From positions 1,860,001 to 1,924,000 of the forward strand of contig OZ218952.1 of NCBI GenBank assembly GCA_965112735.1: a stretch of DNA of 64,000 nucleotides. Reading direction: 5' to 3'. The DNA comes from Phaeosaccion multiseriatum (taxonomy: Eukaryota; Ochrophyta, other classes). A program made the translations under genes and the position numbers. This document shows positions 46,810-57,883 of this stretch, one piece after another (positions within the stretch are counted from its first letter, which is position 1; each line of letters begins with the position of its first letter). The notes under the pieces were generated by a model. It saw only the letters and a list, made by a program, of their open reading frames with translations, ran no database searches and had not been told where the DNA came from.

Positions 46810-48771
46810 TTAGCGGCTCTCGTCTTCTGGGAGAAGAGGGGCTCCGTTACGGAACCGCTGGGGCGCTCGCCGCTGCCTCCTCCTGCCCGTGGGTTCGGGG
46901 GCCGGCTTGACCTTGGAAAGCCTGCGCTTGTTGCTCCCAACTTTTTTGGCCTTCACCAACTTCTCCTTCCCTGCCCCCATTCCGGCCGTATTCGCCCGCT
47001 TGTGCTCCGCCCCCTCCTCCTGCTGCTGCTCGCCTGTCCTCTTCTGTCTTCTCGCGTTGGGGCCGGAGGTTAGAGAAGAGAGAGGTGTATCCGAGTTTGG
47101 TCCATCATCTCCTCTGAGACGAGCCCGCCTCTCACGTGGCTCATGCGCTTCTCCCACGGCTCCTCCCCGCTCCTCACTGCCTTTCTGCCTACCCCCCCTG
47201 CGCTGCTTCTCGGCCGGCGGAGCTTTTGTGTTGGTATCCTCGGCCGATGTTCGAAACTTCACGGAGACCTCTTCGTCCTCCGTATCCGACTCCTCCGCCT
47301 CCCCCCCCCGCCGCCTGCTGCTGCAGCTCCTTTCCCCTCCCTCGTTCCTTCGCTGTCGTCTCGCCTTGCTTCGGGGTCATTTCCCTTCTGGCCTCGGCCC
47401 GGAGGGTGGAAGACGGAGGCCTGCGTTGCCACCCCCCCCTTCGTCCCGCTGGATGGCTGGGCGCCCCCTGTCGCTCTCCTTCTCAGACACGGAACTCCCA
47501 AGTCTTCGCTCCCCTCGTCGGTGGACGACTGTCCTCCTCTTCCTTCTTCGTCCTTAGTCGAAGGAGAAGGTCTCGCGAGGGGGTGGGGCGACAGTTCGTG
47601 GGGTCTGCCCCCGGAGTTGGTGGGTGCTGGCCCCCCCTGGAGTGCACTTGGATCAATGTCGGGTTGATCCGTGGCTATGAAATCGTCACACAGGGCCTGG
47701 AGTGCCTATACAGGAGTCTCGGGCATCTCCGTGGCTCCTTCATCGTCAAATGTATCACATGTGTTATGGTCGTCTGCCATGTGCGGGGGCGGGAGGCGGC
47801 GGGAATGGGGGGGCGCGGGGGGTCGGAGTTGGGTGAGTACGTCATGTTCCACATCTTCGTCTCCTGCTTCGGTCTAAACATGCTTCCTCGCTCCCTGTCA
47901 TATGTGCCCCTGCCCTGCACGCCTGGCCTACTCACCTCCATTGAACCGGGTTGACACGGGAGTACATCTAAACATCGCGATTGGACGCCCATCCGAGTTG
48001 CTGTATTGCTGGCCGACTCGATACCGATTCTGATGTAGCCCTTGGTAAAACTGTGGCGGAGGCGCGAGGAAAGGGGGGGGGGGGGGGGGCATGGAGTGGT
48101 ACCGGTTAGTGTGATGTATGGGAAGTGGGCACAGGCGCGGTTGGGCGGGCGCAGTCTGATCATCCCTCCTTATCTCTCATGCCCTCCCTCACCATGAAGA
48201 TTGGCCCATTTCTCCATCCTCGCTAAAGATATTCTGATCCCACGTCCTGCCGGTCTGGTTGCCTTTCGGGCGAAGTCGATTCCTCCGTGTATGCGCGGGG
48301 GAGTGTACGTAACGCTGCCCTTGCGCCACAGAGGGCGGTTCCCCTGAGTTGATTCCCATCCAGCGCCGAAACTTGTTGTCTCATGGCGGCGGAAAAGCGG
48401 GCCCTCTCATCAATATCATCCAGTCTGGCTCTGGCTGCGTCAATCACTGCCTCAAGCGCAGCTGCAGTTCTTGGATCAAAAACGCCCTGTCGGAGGGGTG
48501 TGGAGATGCAGTCTCCTCCGTTGCCGTCGGCCCCCTCATCGCCAGAGGGTGGACTGTAGCCTGGACCCCCTCGCCTGGCAACACCAACAGCAAGCAGCAG
48601 CAACGGCAACAGCACTGTGATCAGGTTCATTTCAACAGCCAACAGGGGTGGAGGTCCCGTAGCGTCGGGCAAGAGGCAGGTGGCTAGGTACGGAGGTGGC
48701 GTTCATGGAGGCGACAGTAGGGGCGGGACATTATGGAATCACCCCTCAGACTCACCGTCACCGTCGCTCAT
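46810..48771 (-). pseudogene. Multi-exon gene of unknown function inside the TIR element, probably truncated
   Basis: Exons 48771-48756, 48560-48244, 48050-47936 and from 47863 onward join with matching phases: MSDGDG + YSPPSGDEGADGNGGDCIS..., a helical part (AAALEAVIDAARARLDDIDE), then FYQGLHQNRYRVGQQYSNSD and FRCTPVSTRFNGG + DEDVEHDVLTQL. The frame meets an in-frame TAG at 47706-47708 after 201 residues. The same frame stays open far beyond it (ALCDDFIATDQPDIDPSALQ and on), then at a run of nine C (47301-47309) the coding-looking frame shifts to EESDTEDEEVSVKF... and continues through a Lys/Arg-rich region to a stop at 46810. One nonsense codon and one homopolymer shift therefore separate two coding-looking halves, which suggests decay or sequence error. 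I do not recognise the product; an acidic-then-basic nuclear protein is the impression. Confidence 0.45.
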
Positions 48772-50994
48772 GGTGATGAAAGCAAGCAGGAAAAGTATGA
48801 AGGACGATGATGCCGGCGGTTGGTATTACTCTTAGAATACCGTTACTCCTTTTTTTTCAAGCCCATAATCGTCAACGGCGAAAAGCGAGTCCAGTGCAGG
48901 GGCCACAAGATGTACGCACTACCGATAGAGAGGCAGGAGAGAGGGCGAAGAGGGAGGGCCGGGTGATGGTGGTGGGTGACGGGAAGAAGCAAGTTTGATG
49001 CGGGGAGCCGAGTAGGCAGCAGCCGATACTACGGGGGAGGGGCGGCACGATGGACACGCGCATGAGAAAGCCGGTGGACGGAGGAGAGGCGATGGGTTAG
49101 GGAGCAGGGGCGCGGCGACATGACACCCTCCTCCGGGGCGGATCGGTACGAAGGGGAGGGGGGGGGGAGGGGGGGGGGGGTAAGCAGAGGGACAAGAGGA
49201 GGAAGGGTGATGGGGGAGAGGCGAGAGTGTCGTGGAGAGGAAGGTGATGAGGGAAGAGTGGATGGTCTGAGTGCGGGAGGAGGCAGGAAGCGCGAACGAT
49301 GGAGGACTTGGGACGAAAGAGGGAACAGACGGCGGATGGGCGGGTTGGAGGAAGCAGGTGCCAGGTGTGGTGGGTGACGGAGAGAGGAAGGGACGGCCGG
49401 AGGGTGAGGGTGGGGAGAGGAAGGGATGGGGGGCGAAGACGACAGTAGCATTGACAGTTGGGAGAGGGCGGGACAGGGTGTGTGGAGACGCGATGTCTGC
49501 CTGCCGTAGTATTTATGTAGGAGGCGAGTGTCCAAAACTGACCTCCTCCTCGCCCACCCCCACACCCTCCCTCCCCCGCCTGTGCTGCACTCCCTTCCCA
49601 CGCTGAAGCCGCAGACCAGCCACTGACGGCCGTCATCGGCCTTGCCCGTCTCAGAGCACGAGGTGAGGAGGCTGGACGGAGTAGCCGGACTTGACGAAGA
49701 GGGAGGGGAGGGTAGGGAGGGGGAGACCCAAAAGTAGGAACAAGAAGAGGGGAGTTTTTGGGGATGAGAGGGGGCAGGGAGTGCGAAAGGGAGAGGACCT
49801 GCGATGAAAGAGAGTGCACGGCCGGGAGGGTTGTTTGGGGAGAAGTATGGGATAGGCATGGTGGATGATGGCGGTACGGAGGGATGGTTGGGGAGTGAGA
49901 GCGGAGCGAGAGGGGCAGGCGGGCGAGGACGAGCAGCATAGAGTGGAGAGAGGAGAGAAAAGGAGTAGGAGAGTGCGCGGAGAAGCGAGGTCTCCCGGCT
50001 GAAGTATTTTAACAGAAGGTGCCCACGAATAACCCCTCCTCCCCACGCACCCTCACTCAGATCAGCTCCTCTCTCTCTCGGAGCTGGAGCATACCCCCGG
50101 TCGGCACACTCCGCTGATGTACTGCAGCACTCCGACGTTGGTGCGGTTCTGCTCCAGCTCCGAGAGACAGAGGAGCTGATCTCCCTCGTTGGCTTTGGAG
50201 AGGACCGATCCAGGCACCGCAGGCAGGTAGGTGGGAGGGCAGCAGTGCCCAGGTTGTTGGTCAAGATGTCTGCCGCCTGGTGGGCCGTCTCCACATACTC
50301 CATGGAGATCGGCTCCAACTACATCCTCATCATGGGCCCTTCTGCGCCGGCTATCGACGCAGCTGCCATGGAGATCCTCCCCCGTCTCTCCTTGAACCCC
50401 GACCCACACCGAGGCCACAGACGCTGGCGGCCGACATAGACTCCGCCCGTCCATGAGCAAGAGGTGAGGAGGTTCGACGGAGTAGCTGGGCGGGACGGGG
50501 GGCGACAGTCGAACATGGAGGCAACAAAAGGAGGGTGGACGGACGAGGCAGGGCTCCAAGACGAAAGAGGGCGCCTCCGGGCTGGATGGAGAAAAGGGTA
50601 GAGAGAGGGGTTCGGAGGCGGGACAGTAGAGCGACGTGTATGGAGGGTGTGTGGATTTGGGACAAGGGACATGGGGGGGGGGGGGGGGGTAAGAAGTGAC
50701 TGACGCGGCGAAGCTGACCCAACGGCTATGACGACCCAACCATAGACGAATGAGTATACACTAACACCCCCCCCCCCCCATCCGGCTGCACAACGAACCC
50801 CGCCTCAGCAGAGCATAGCTTGGCGTGGTATGAGGAGGGAGAGGCGACAACAGAGAGGAGACGAGTGAACACCCACGGAATGAAGCAGAGAACGTGGCGC
50901 GGAGACGTATGTCGAAATGAAGGAAGGGAGACAAGAGGCGGCTTGTCAAACCCCTGACGTGGGTCCGACACATTTCCAGTAGCATAACTACCGG
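48772..50994. repeat. GA/CT-rich degenerate duplicated region inside the TIR element
   Basis: Similar blocks recur: gagcacgaggtgaggaggctggacgg near 49655 and gagcaagaggtgaggaggttcgacgg near 50455, each followed by GA-rich sequence, plus recurring purine-rich agggagtgcgaaaggg-type stretches. Long minus-strand frames here are Ser/Pro/Leu low complexity. A short segment on both strands near 50090-50430 looks partly coding, but no exon structure holds. Confidence 0.55.
50059..50182. repeat. Inverted repeat: 33-bp arms with one mismatch and a 58-nt spacer
   Basis: The arms 50059-50091 and 50150-50182 are reverse complements with one mismatch (agatcagctcctct ... cggagctggagca). A transcript would form a long hairpin. 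It lies inside the TIR element. Confidence 0.9.
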
Positions 50995-50996
50995 GC

Positions 50997-51115
50997 CCGC
51001 AGGGCCCAGTAACACGCCACTGGCCGCCGGCTGGTAGCAGGTAGCACGTCGGCTGAAGCCGGCTCGTATTCTAGCAGATAGCACGCCGGCTGGAAGTCGG
51101 CCCGGTACTGTCCCA
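50997..51115. repeat. Short tandem repeat (tagcacg(t/c)cggctg(g)aag)
   Basis: Two to three imperfect copies of a roughly 45-bp unit (ctggtagcaggtagcacg / ttctagcagatagcacg ... gccggc/gtcggcc) lie just inside the right subterminal repeats. Confidence 0.7.
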
Positions 51116-51411
51116 GGGACGTACACAACTGCTGTGTATTGTTTTTTTAAAGTCAATGTATTATCCAAACCCAACCAGACACCGCGCCCGCTGTTCTCGG
51201 CTTCATGCCCCTCCGCCACCCGACTCACACGCACGTCCCTGGGACGTCCACTTGCGCCCGTACGGGGGACGTCCACACGCGTTCTCGGACAAAGCACGAC
51301 CCGTCTAATGTACGTGCCTCGGACGGGCGCCGCTCGGACGTCCCGGGAACGTCCGAACGTCCCGACGCGTCCTTGGGTTTTTGGACGTTCCGAGTACGCC
51401 TTTTACCATGG

Positions 51412-51472
51412 CGTCCCAGAAACGTAACGACTTTTTGGATGGCCAGCGGACGGCACCCGATGCCCCTTGACG
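51412..51472 (-). repeat. Right 61-bp terminal inverted repeat
   Basis: Perfect reverse complement of 46350-46410. Confidence 0.95.
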
Positions 51473-51499
51473 CCCCCTGACTCAGGCGGCCCCGAGAAT

Positions 51500-51665
51500 A
51501 ACGCACGAATCACCCGAATCACGCCCTGCCGCGGTTAAAGAATCACGAATCACGGCTCCAGCGGCGGCCTGAGTCCCAAGGTTCCATGACTCAAGGCGCA
51601 CCGCCGAGAATCACGAATCACGCCTCCAGCGGCCGCCTGAATCACGAATCACGCCTAGAACAGGG
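51500..51665. repeat. AATCACG-rich repeat patch
   Basis: The motif gaatcacgaatcacg recurs four to five times, alternating with (g/c)ctccagcggc(g/c)gcctga. The patch lies between the TIR element and the retrotransposon-like remnant. Confidence 0.85.
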
Positions 51666-51693
51666 GTGACGCCGTGACGCCCACGTGGCCAAA

Positions 51694-51960
51694 CAAATGG
51701 AGATGTACATTGTGACTCCTCCTAGGATGTTTGAGCTACCACCTGACCACGAGCATGGGGATGGTCACAAGTCTCTGCTGATCGACGTCACGCTCACTGA
51801 TGCCACCAACGCCACCAATCGGGCCAAAGCGTCGAAGGAGGCACTCGCTCCCCTAAGCAAATGCGGAAGCAACGAAAGAACCAAGTATGGGGTCCCAAGG
51901 GAGGATGTGGAAGGACAGGGTGGAGATTCCGATTTTGCGTACCTACAAGTGTACCCTGGC
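51694..51960 (+). pseudogene. Retrotransposon-type C-terminal coding remnant
   Basis: An open frame without a proper start reads EMYIVTPPRMFELPPDHEHG, then HKSLLIDVTLTDATNATNRA, ALAPLSKCGSNERTKYG and VPREDVEGQGG. The order, a 'L-x-D-V-T' strand, an Ala-rich helix, K/R-TKY and a P-x-E-xx-G patch, resembles the region after the polymerase domain in many non-LTR retrotransposon proteins (family recall, unverified). There is no catalytic motif in the window, so it would be a 5'-truncated fossil. Confidence 0.45.
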
Positions 51961-52077
51961 CAAAAGTCGAGGCCCTGGTGTGTGAGAGGGAGGCTGTGGT
52001 GGAAAAACCTTCGTAGTACTACAGTCGTATGCATTTTGCATTTTCATTGTTTAATATTACCTATCGTACAGTTTTGA

Positions 52078-52730
52078 AAAATTGAAAGACATGATGACAG
52101 AGAGTGAGACCGGACTCGCCCTTCAATAACTTCGCTCCTGTCGCTCAGAAGCGATCGGGGATCACTGCACCAAAAAGATACACGAGACGCGGAATGCAAC
52201 CCTCCAAATCATAGCACGGAAAAGTCCGTGCCAGCTGTGAACCAGCCCCAAAGGCGATTTCCATCCAAGATTGACTACTCCCTCCCTCCCCCCCCCCCAC
52301 ACACACATTCCCTTCCTTCACTTGCCTCCCGAGATCCCAATCACCTCGAGACTAACAGTACTAACGTACTTCATACGTACTTCCGACTTCCTTCGGATAC
52401 GGCCAATCATTTCGCAGAACAAAAATATAATCTTACTATATCTTATTTATAACCCCCCCTTGCACCCTTACCCCCTCTTCTTGACGAGAGGCCAGGACAC
52501 ACACACTCCACAAAAAGAAACACAAAAAATAGACACCACACGCATACACACACGCGCACGCCCCCACATGCGACGACGCGGTCCGCAAGACAATGACCTT
52601 TTTTTTTTTGCTCTGTCCCCAGACAGAAAACACAACACCTCGTGGATACACCACAAGCCGCACCCACCGCTCGGCTTGTTGCAGAGCGCGCAAGCGACGC
52701 GGCTGGCTGACCGGCTGGCTGACTGCTCAC
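52078..52730. other. Intergenic region downstream of the large secreted-protein gene
   Basis: No coding exon was recognised. An AT-rich stretch (aaaaatataatcttactatatcttatttataa, about 52420-52452) and a C-run followed by cacaca are visible. Most of it is probably the 3' UTR and flank of the minus-strand gene that ends at 52731. Confidence 0.5.
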
Positions 52731-52810
52731 TTACGGACACCGTGTGCCGGAGTAGTCGCCGAAGCCGCAGAACCTGTTGATGCGCAAAGATCAACGAGAA
52801 AAGAGTAGAA

Positions 52811-52853
<43 letters not shown>

Positions 52854-55833
52854 AGAGGAAGAGAGACAGTGGTTTAGGAGACGAAGAATGAGAGCAGAGG
52901 CGGGAAGGGTAGGGTAGGCAGGCAAGGCAAGCGACAAACATACCCCTCCTTCAAAATCCCTGATCCCTCCTATTTTCCCTACCCTCTCTATTCTTTCTAT
53001 CCCCTCCCCTCACCCCTCCCACTTTCCTTACCTGCATTCAGGCTCGCCCACTGCCCCGCATCCGAGACCTACTCCTCCGGTGAGGCAGAGGGGCTCAGTG
53101 TAGCATGGCTCCTCGTCACTGCACGCGCCCGCACATGCATCATCGCCGCCTCCTCCCGTAGAGGGGGTTGGTGGTGGTGATGGCGGGGTGGTGGGGGTAG
53201 GGGCAATTTCCCTCGGCGCAGCGGGGGTGGGTGTTGGGGCCGGGGGAGACGGCGAAGGGCCAGATCCAGATTCCGTGGGGCACGGCACGTTTACGTAGGG
53301 GCCGAAACCGCAGAATCTGGGGAGGGAACAAGACAAAAGGAAGGGGGAACAGGGGGTGTGGGGGGTTAACTCGAGTATTTTGGTGTCAGGGGGCTTGGCG
53401 GGGAAAAGGCGTCCTTGTCAGACTCAAGCACCATAGCGGCGTAACGCGGGTGAAGGGGAAGGGAGAGAGCAAGTAGAAAGGCAAACCTACCTGCATTCCA
53501 GGATACCACGGACGCCGCATCCGAGACCGGCCCCCCCTCCGCGGCAACGGGACTCCCAGTAGCACGGCTCTGTGGCGGTGCACAGAGGAGCACACGTGGT
53601 GTCCGTCGAGTCTCCTCCGGAGGACGGAGTAGGCGTGGGAGGAGTAGGGGTGGGAGGAGTAGGCGTGGGAGGAGTAGGGGTGGGAGGAGTAGGTGTGGGG
53701 GGAGTAGGTGTAGGGGGAGTAGGTGTGGGGCCAGATCCCGTCGGGCACTCGACGCTTTCATAGGGGAAGAAGCCGCAGAATCTGGGGAGCAAAAGAGGGA
53801 AAAAACGGTGGGGAGGGGTGAGTGGTTGTGTGGTGTATGTGGCTCAAGTGGGGGGCTTGTGTGGAGAACGCATTTCAAGGCACAGGTGAAAGAAAGGGTG
53901 CGGGGTGTGCGAGATGTGTCCCTCGGTAGAAAAAACCTTTCCGATACCTGCATGTCAGGATGCCCCTCACGCCGCATCCGAGACCGGCTCCTCCTCCGTC
54001 GCAACGGGGCTCTACATAGCACGGCTCTGTGGCGGTGCACAGAGGAGCACACGTGGTGTCCGTCGAGTCTCCTCCGGAGGACGGAGTAGGCGTGGGAGGA
54101 GTAGGGGTGGGAGGAGTAGGGGTGGGGGGAGTAGGTGTGGGGGGAGTAGGTGTAGGGGGAGTAGGTGTGGGGGGAGTAGGTGTGGGGCCAGATCCCGTCG
54201 GGCACTCGACGCTTTCATAGGGGAAGAAGCCGCAGAATCTGGAGAGCAAAAGAGGGAAGAAACGGTGGGGAGGGGTGAGTGGTTGTGTGGTGTGTATGTG
54301 TATCAAGTGGGGGGCTTGTGTGGAGAAGGCATTTCAGGGCACAGGTGAAAGAAAGGGTGTGGGGTGTGCGAGACGAGTCCTTTGGTAGAAAAAACCTTTA
54401 CGATACCTGCATGTCAGGATGCCCCTCACGCCACATCCGAGACCGGCTCCTCCTCCGTCGCAACGGGGCTCTACATAGCACGGCTCTGTGGCGGTGCACA
54501 GAGGAGCACACGTGGTGTCTGTATCTCCGGCAGTGGGCATAGCAGTTGGCGCGGCGACCGGCGCAGGCGTGGGGGTAGGGCCAGCAGTAGGGGCGGCGAC
54601 CGGAGTCGGGGTAGGGGCGGAAACCGGAGTGGGGGTAGGGGGCACGACGGGTGCAGGAGTAGGAGGAGCAGTGGGCGCGGCAGTGGGAGGAGCAGTGGGC
54701 GCGGCAGTGGGAGGAGCAGTGGGCGCGGCAGTGGGAGTAGACACATTATCCCCAGGGTCCGAGTTGGGAGGAGGGGTGCCCACTCCGCCAAAGGCTCGAG
54801 GCGTAGGAGCGGGCGCAGTGCCACGCTGCGACCTCCACGTGTCGCCGCCGCCGCTGGTGCACGTGGCGGTGGGCTGAGACACACCGTAGGCATCCGCCAC
54901 ACAGGGCGGGCAGTCGGGCACGTCGCCGGGGTTTTGTCCGTTATTGGCATCGCTCCACTGGCAGCGGTCCGTGTAGCACAAGCGGCACCCAGCGCTGAGG
55001 CCAGTGTTGGTGCATCCAGGGGCGTCAGGGTAGTCGAAGCAGACGAGGTCGTAGAAGGCGCCCAGGCCGGTGGAGCGGTCCAGCTGGCTCACAGCGGCGG
55101 TACAGGGCACAGGAGCGTAGTCGCACTCGGGCTCGTTGGCAATGCACGTGTTGTCGATACTCATGACGTCAACCACCCTGGAGGTTGACAGCGGGCCGCC
55201 CTCATTGGTAATGGAGTTGAAGCCTCGCACGCGCACCTGCATGCGGTACACACCGTCGGGCACATGCACTCGGTCCGAGAGGGTAGAGGCAGGCACCACC
55301 GTGGCTCGGGCGTAGCTGGAGCTCGGCAGGTGCGCGTGGCCTCCGCCGAGGACGGTGCTGAGGTAGATAATGTAGTGCGTGACGCCATCGAGGGGGTTCC
55401 ACGTCACTCGGATGCCCTCGAAGCCCTCCTCTGCCGCGTTGGTGACGGTTACAGCATCAATGTCCGACGTCAGGGTCGGGCTCAGCGGCCTATAATGGGC
55501 TCGCACCGAGCTCGGCGCGTTGATGATCTCCGTCAGGCTGTTGGAATTTCTGCGGACGGTAGAGCCGCCGGCGGGGGTCACAGTCCAGTAGGCGAATTCG
55601 TACACTTGTTCGGAGTCCGCCTAGGGGCAATGGCAGTGGATGGGGAGTATGGGGTGTACGGAGGAGGAGCAAGTCAGACAAGAATGTGCCAGACGAAAAA
55701 CATTTGCTTCACACACACACATACACATACGTCAGAGCAAGTGAGGGACAGTCTTTTAACGGGACAAGGAATGTTTTTTCCCACATCGATCGACTCCCCT
55801 TCCTCTTCTCTGTCTCTCTCTTCCCCTTCCCCA

Positions 55834-55877
<44 letters not shown>

Positions 55878-57848
55878 GGAGCAGATTGTCGGGAGAGAGC
55901 CCCAAGTTGTTGCTAGCCATAACGTCAATGGTGCAGGGCGGGTTGCTGCGGGAGCACACCTCTCCAGCCTCGCCGTTACGGAAGGCGGCGCCAAGCACGG
56001 GGGTTGAGCTTACCTCCACCTCATAAGAGCGGGAAGCGGTCACAAACTCTCTCTCCACGAAGGTGCCCTCGACACGGATGGTGGCGGTGAGCGCCACGGT
56101 GGAGGGAAGCTCGTGCGCCAGAGGACTGAAGCTGCCGCTGAAGCCGGTCTGTGCGCCGTTGACAATCCCTTCGTGGGTATGGCATGACTCGGTGCCCTGG
56201 CAGGTGTCGAAGAAGCAGTGGCGAGTCCTCTGCGTCCACACCACGTCCTCCGGGTCCAGCGTAGCGCCCGTCACGGTGAGCGCGTACGAAATGTCCTGGC
56301 CTGCCTCCCACTCCCCCGAGGCAGGGCTCATGGCAATGCTCATATCCACGCCCACCAGCACGCCAAGGTTGGCGCAGTCCTCGCCTCCGTTATTAGTAAT
56401 GGCGGTGACCGAGACAATGTACAGGCCCGGATTGTCGAATGTATGGCTTCTCTGTGCGGCCGCGCCCCCCACGGCCGGAGTGCCGGCATCATCGAAGTCA
56501 AACACGTATCTCACGATGGGGTCCAAGGGGGTGGAGGTGACGGAGGAGGAGGCATCGAAGGTGATGGTGGCTCCGGCCTCCACGTTGGCAGGCACCACGC
56601 TCGGCTGGATGGCAGCCTCAGGGGGCAGCACTCCAACCTGTCGACAATTGATTTGAGTTTGCAGCAGAGCAGGGGCGAGACAGAGAGAAGAGAGAGCGAG
56701 AGAGCGGTAACTTTCATTCAGTGTCCTCAAGAAGAATGACTCAGCGCAGCAGAGCCATTCTATCACATTTCCTTGGTCCATTTGGGGAGGAAAACAATGG
56801 GGAACCCTCCTCAATCCATACCGCCCAGCCCAGCACAGCACTGCACACGCAAAAGTCTCTCCATTCCCGACACTTGGCCTCCCTCCCAACCACCCACCGA
56901 TAATACACACACGTACCTGCGACATGGCCAAGGCGCCGTTGTTTTCGCCGGACCAAACGCTGAAGTACACGAGTCCATCGGGGGCGCTCTTGACGTCAAC
57001 AAACTGCTCTCCTGTGTGCAGCACGTGCCTCGAGTTGTAGTCGGGGCTGCCGTTGGGAAGGCGATCAAAGTACACCGAGCACTGTTTGGGGTAGTCCGTG
57101 AAGATGAGCTTGCCCCCCAGGAAGCCAGAGAGAGGGCCAGTCTCCGGGTAGAAGGACAGGCCGGTGATAGCCCCGTCTCCGGTGGAGCCATTAGGCTGGC
57201 AGGCGTCTGCGGTGCGGTGGCGAGGAGGGAGGCAGCAGTAGCAGCAGCAGCAGCAGCAGTAGCAGTAACCGTGTGAGGGGACGAGGGTATGGCAGCAGCA
57301 GTAGTGCGAGATGGCAATACAGGGAAGCAGCACCCCTCAGCAGCAGTGAAAGACCAACAAGAGCAGCAGCAGCGTGACATGACATGGTTGGACAGCACAG
57401 CACGTCCCCAGCAAAAGAGCAGCCGCAGTGTAAGATGAAGGGTACATGCACAAGTCAGATACTCAGTACCACTCTACCCACCTGGGAACTCGGGGTCGAA
57501 GGGCTCATTGGCGGTATTGCGGTAGGAGTAGACGGGATCGCGATAGAGGGCAAGCCGATTTGAAGTGCGGTACATTGCCGCGCACGCTGTCTTCTCCGGA
57601 CATGATTCCCCTTCCGGACACTCAAAATTGTTAATGTAGCTAGAGAAGCTCGGGTGCGCGAGCGTTCCCTCCATGCAGGGCCACCCAAAGTTGGCCTGCA
57701 CGGTGGTGCGCCCCCTCGGGTCGGGGATCAGGTTGATCTCCTCCTTTGCGTCCAGGCCGGACGAGCCCACGTCACCTGATTGATTGGGGAGGGAACAGAA
57801 ATAGACAGAGAGGGGGGAGGGATGAGGTGAGAAGAAGAGTGGTGCAGA

Positions 57849-57883
<35 letters not shown>

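Larger units (their letters stand above)
46350..51472. mobile_element. About 5.1-kb TIR element (putative DNA transposon) with subterminal GGACGTCC-type repeats
   Basis: Bases 46350-46410 and 51412-51472 are perfect 61-bp inverted repeats (ends cgtcaaggggcatcggg / cccgatgccccttgacg). Inside each end lies a cluster of ggacgtcc, gggacgt and gtccacc motifs (about 46400-46585 and 51230-51400), the layout of subterminal transposase-binding repeats in DNA transposons (family knowledge). The interior carries an apparently degraded multi-exon gene (46810-48771), a GA-rich duplicated region and a hairpin. No transposase was recognised, and no clear target-site duplication is seen outside the repeats, so it may be non-autonomous, old, or bounded by events other than transposition. 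Confidence 0.7.

Noticed and set aside
49029-50318. Minus-strand frame of 429 residues
   Set aside because: Ser/Pro/Leu low complexity from GA/CT-rich repeats, no motif; only its first 50 residues look protein-like and could not be placed in an exon.
53630-53730. GGAGTAGG(T/C)GTGGG repeats as a possible regulatory or satellite array
   Set aside because: They are the coding sequence of PTPTPP linkers in exons of the large secreted protein, repeated again at 54085-54190.
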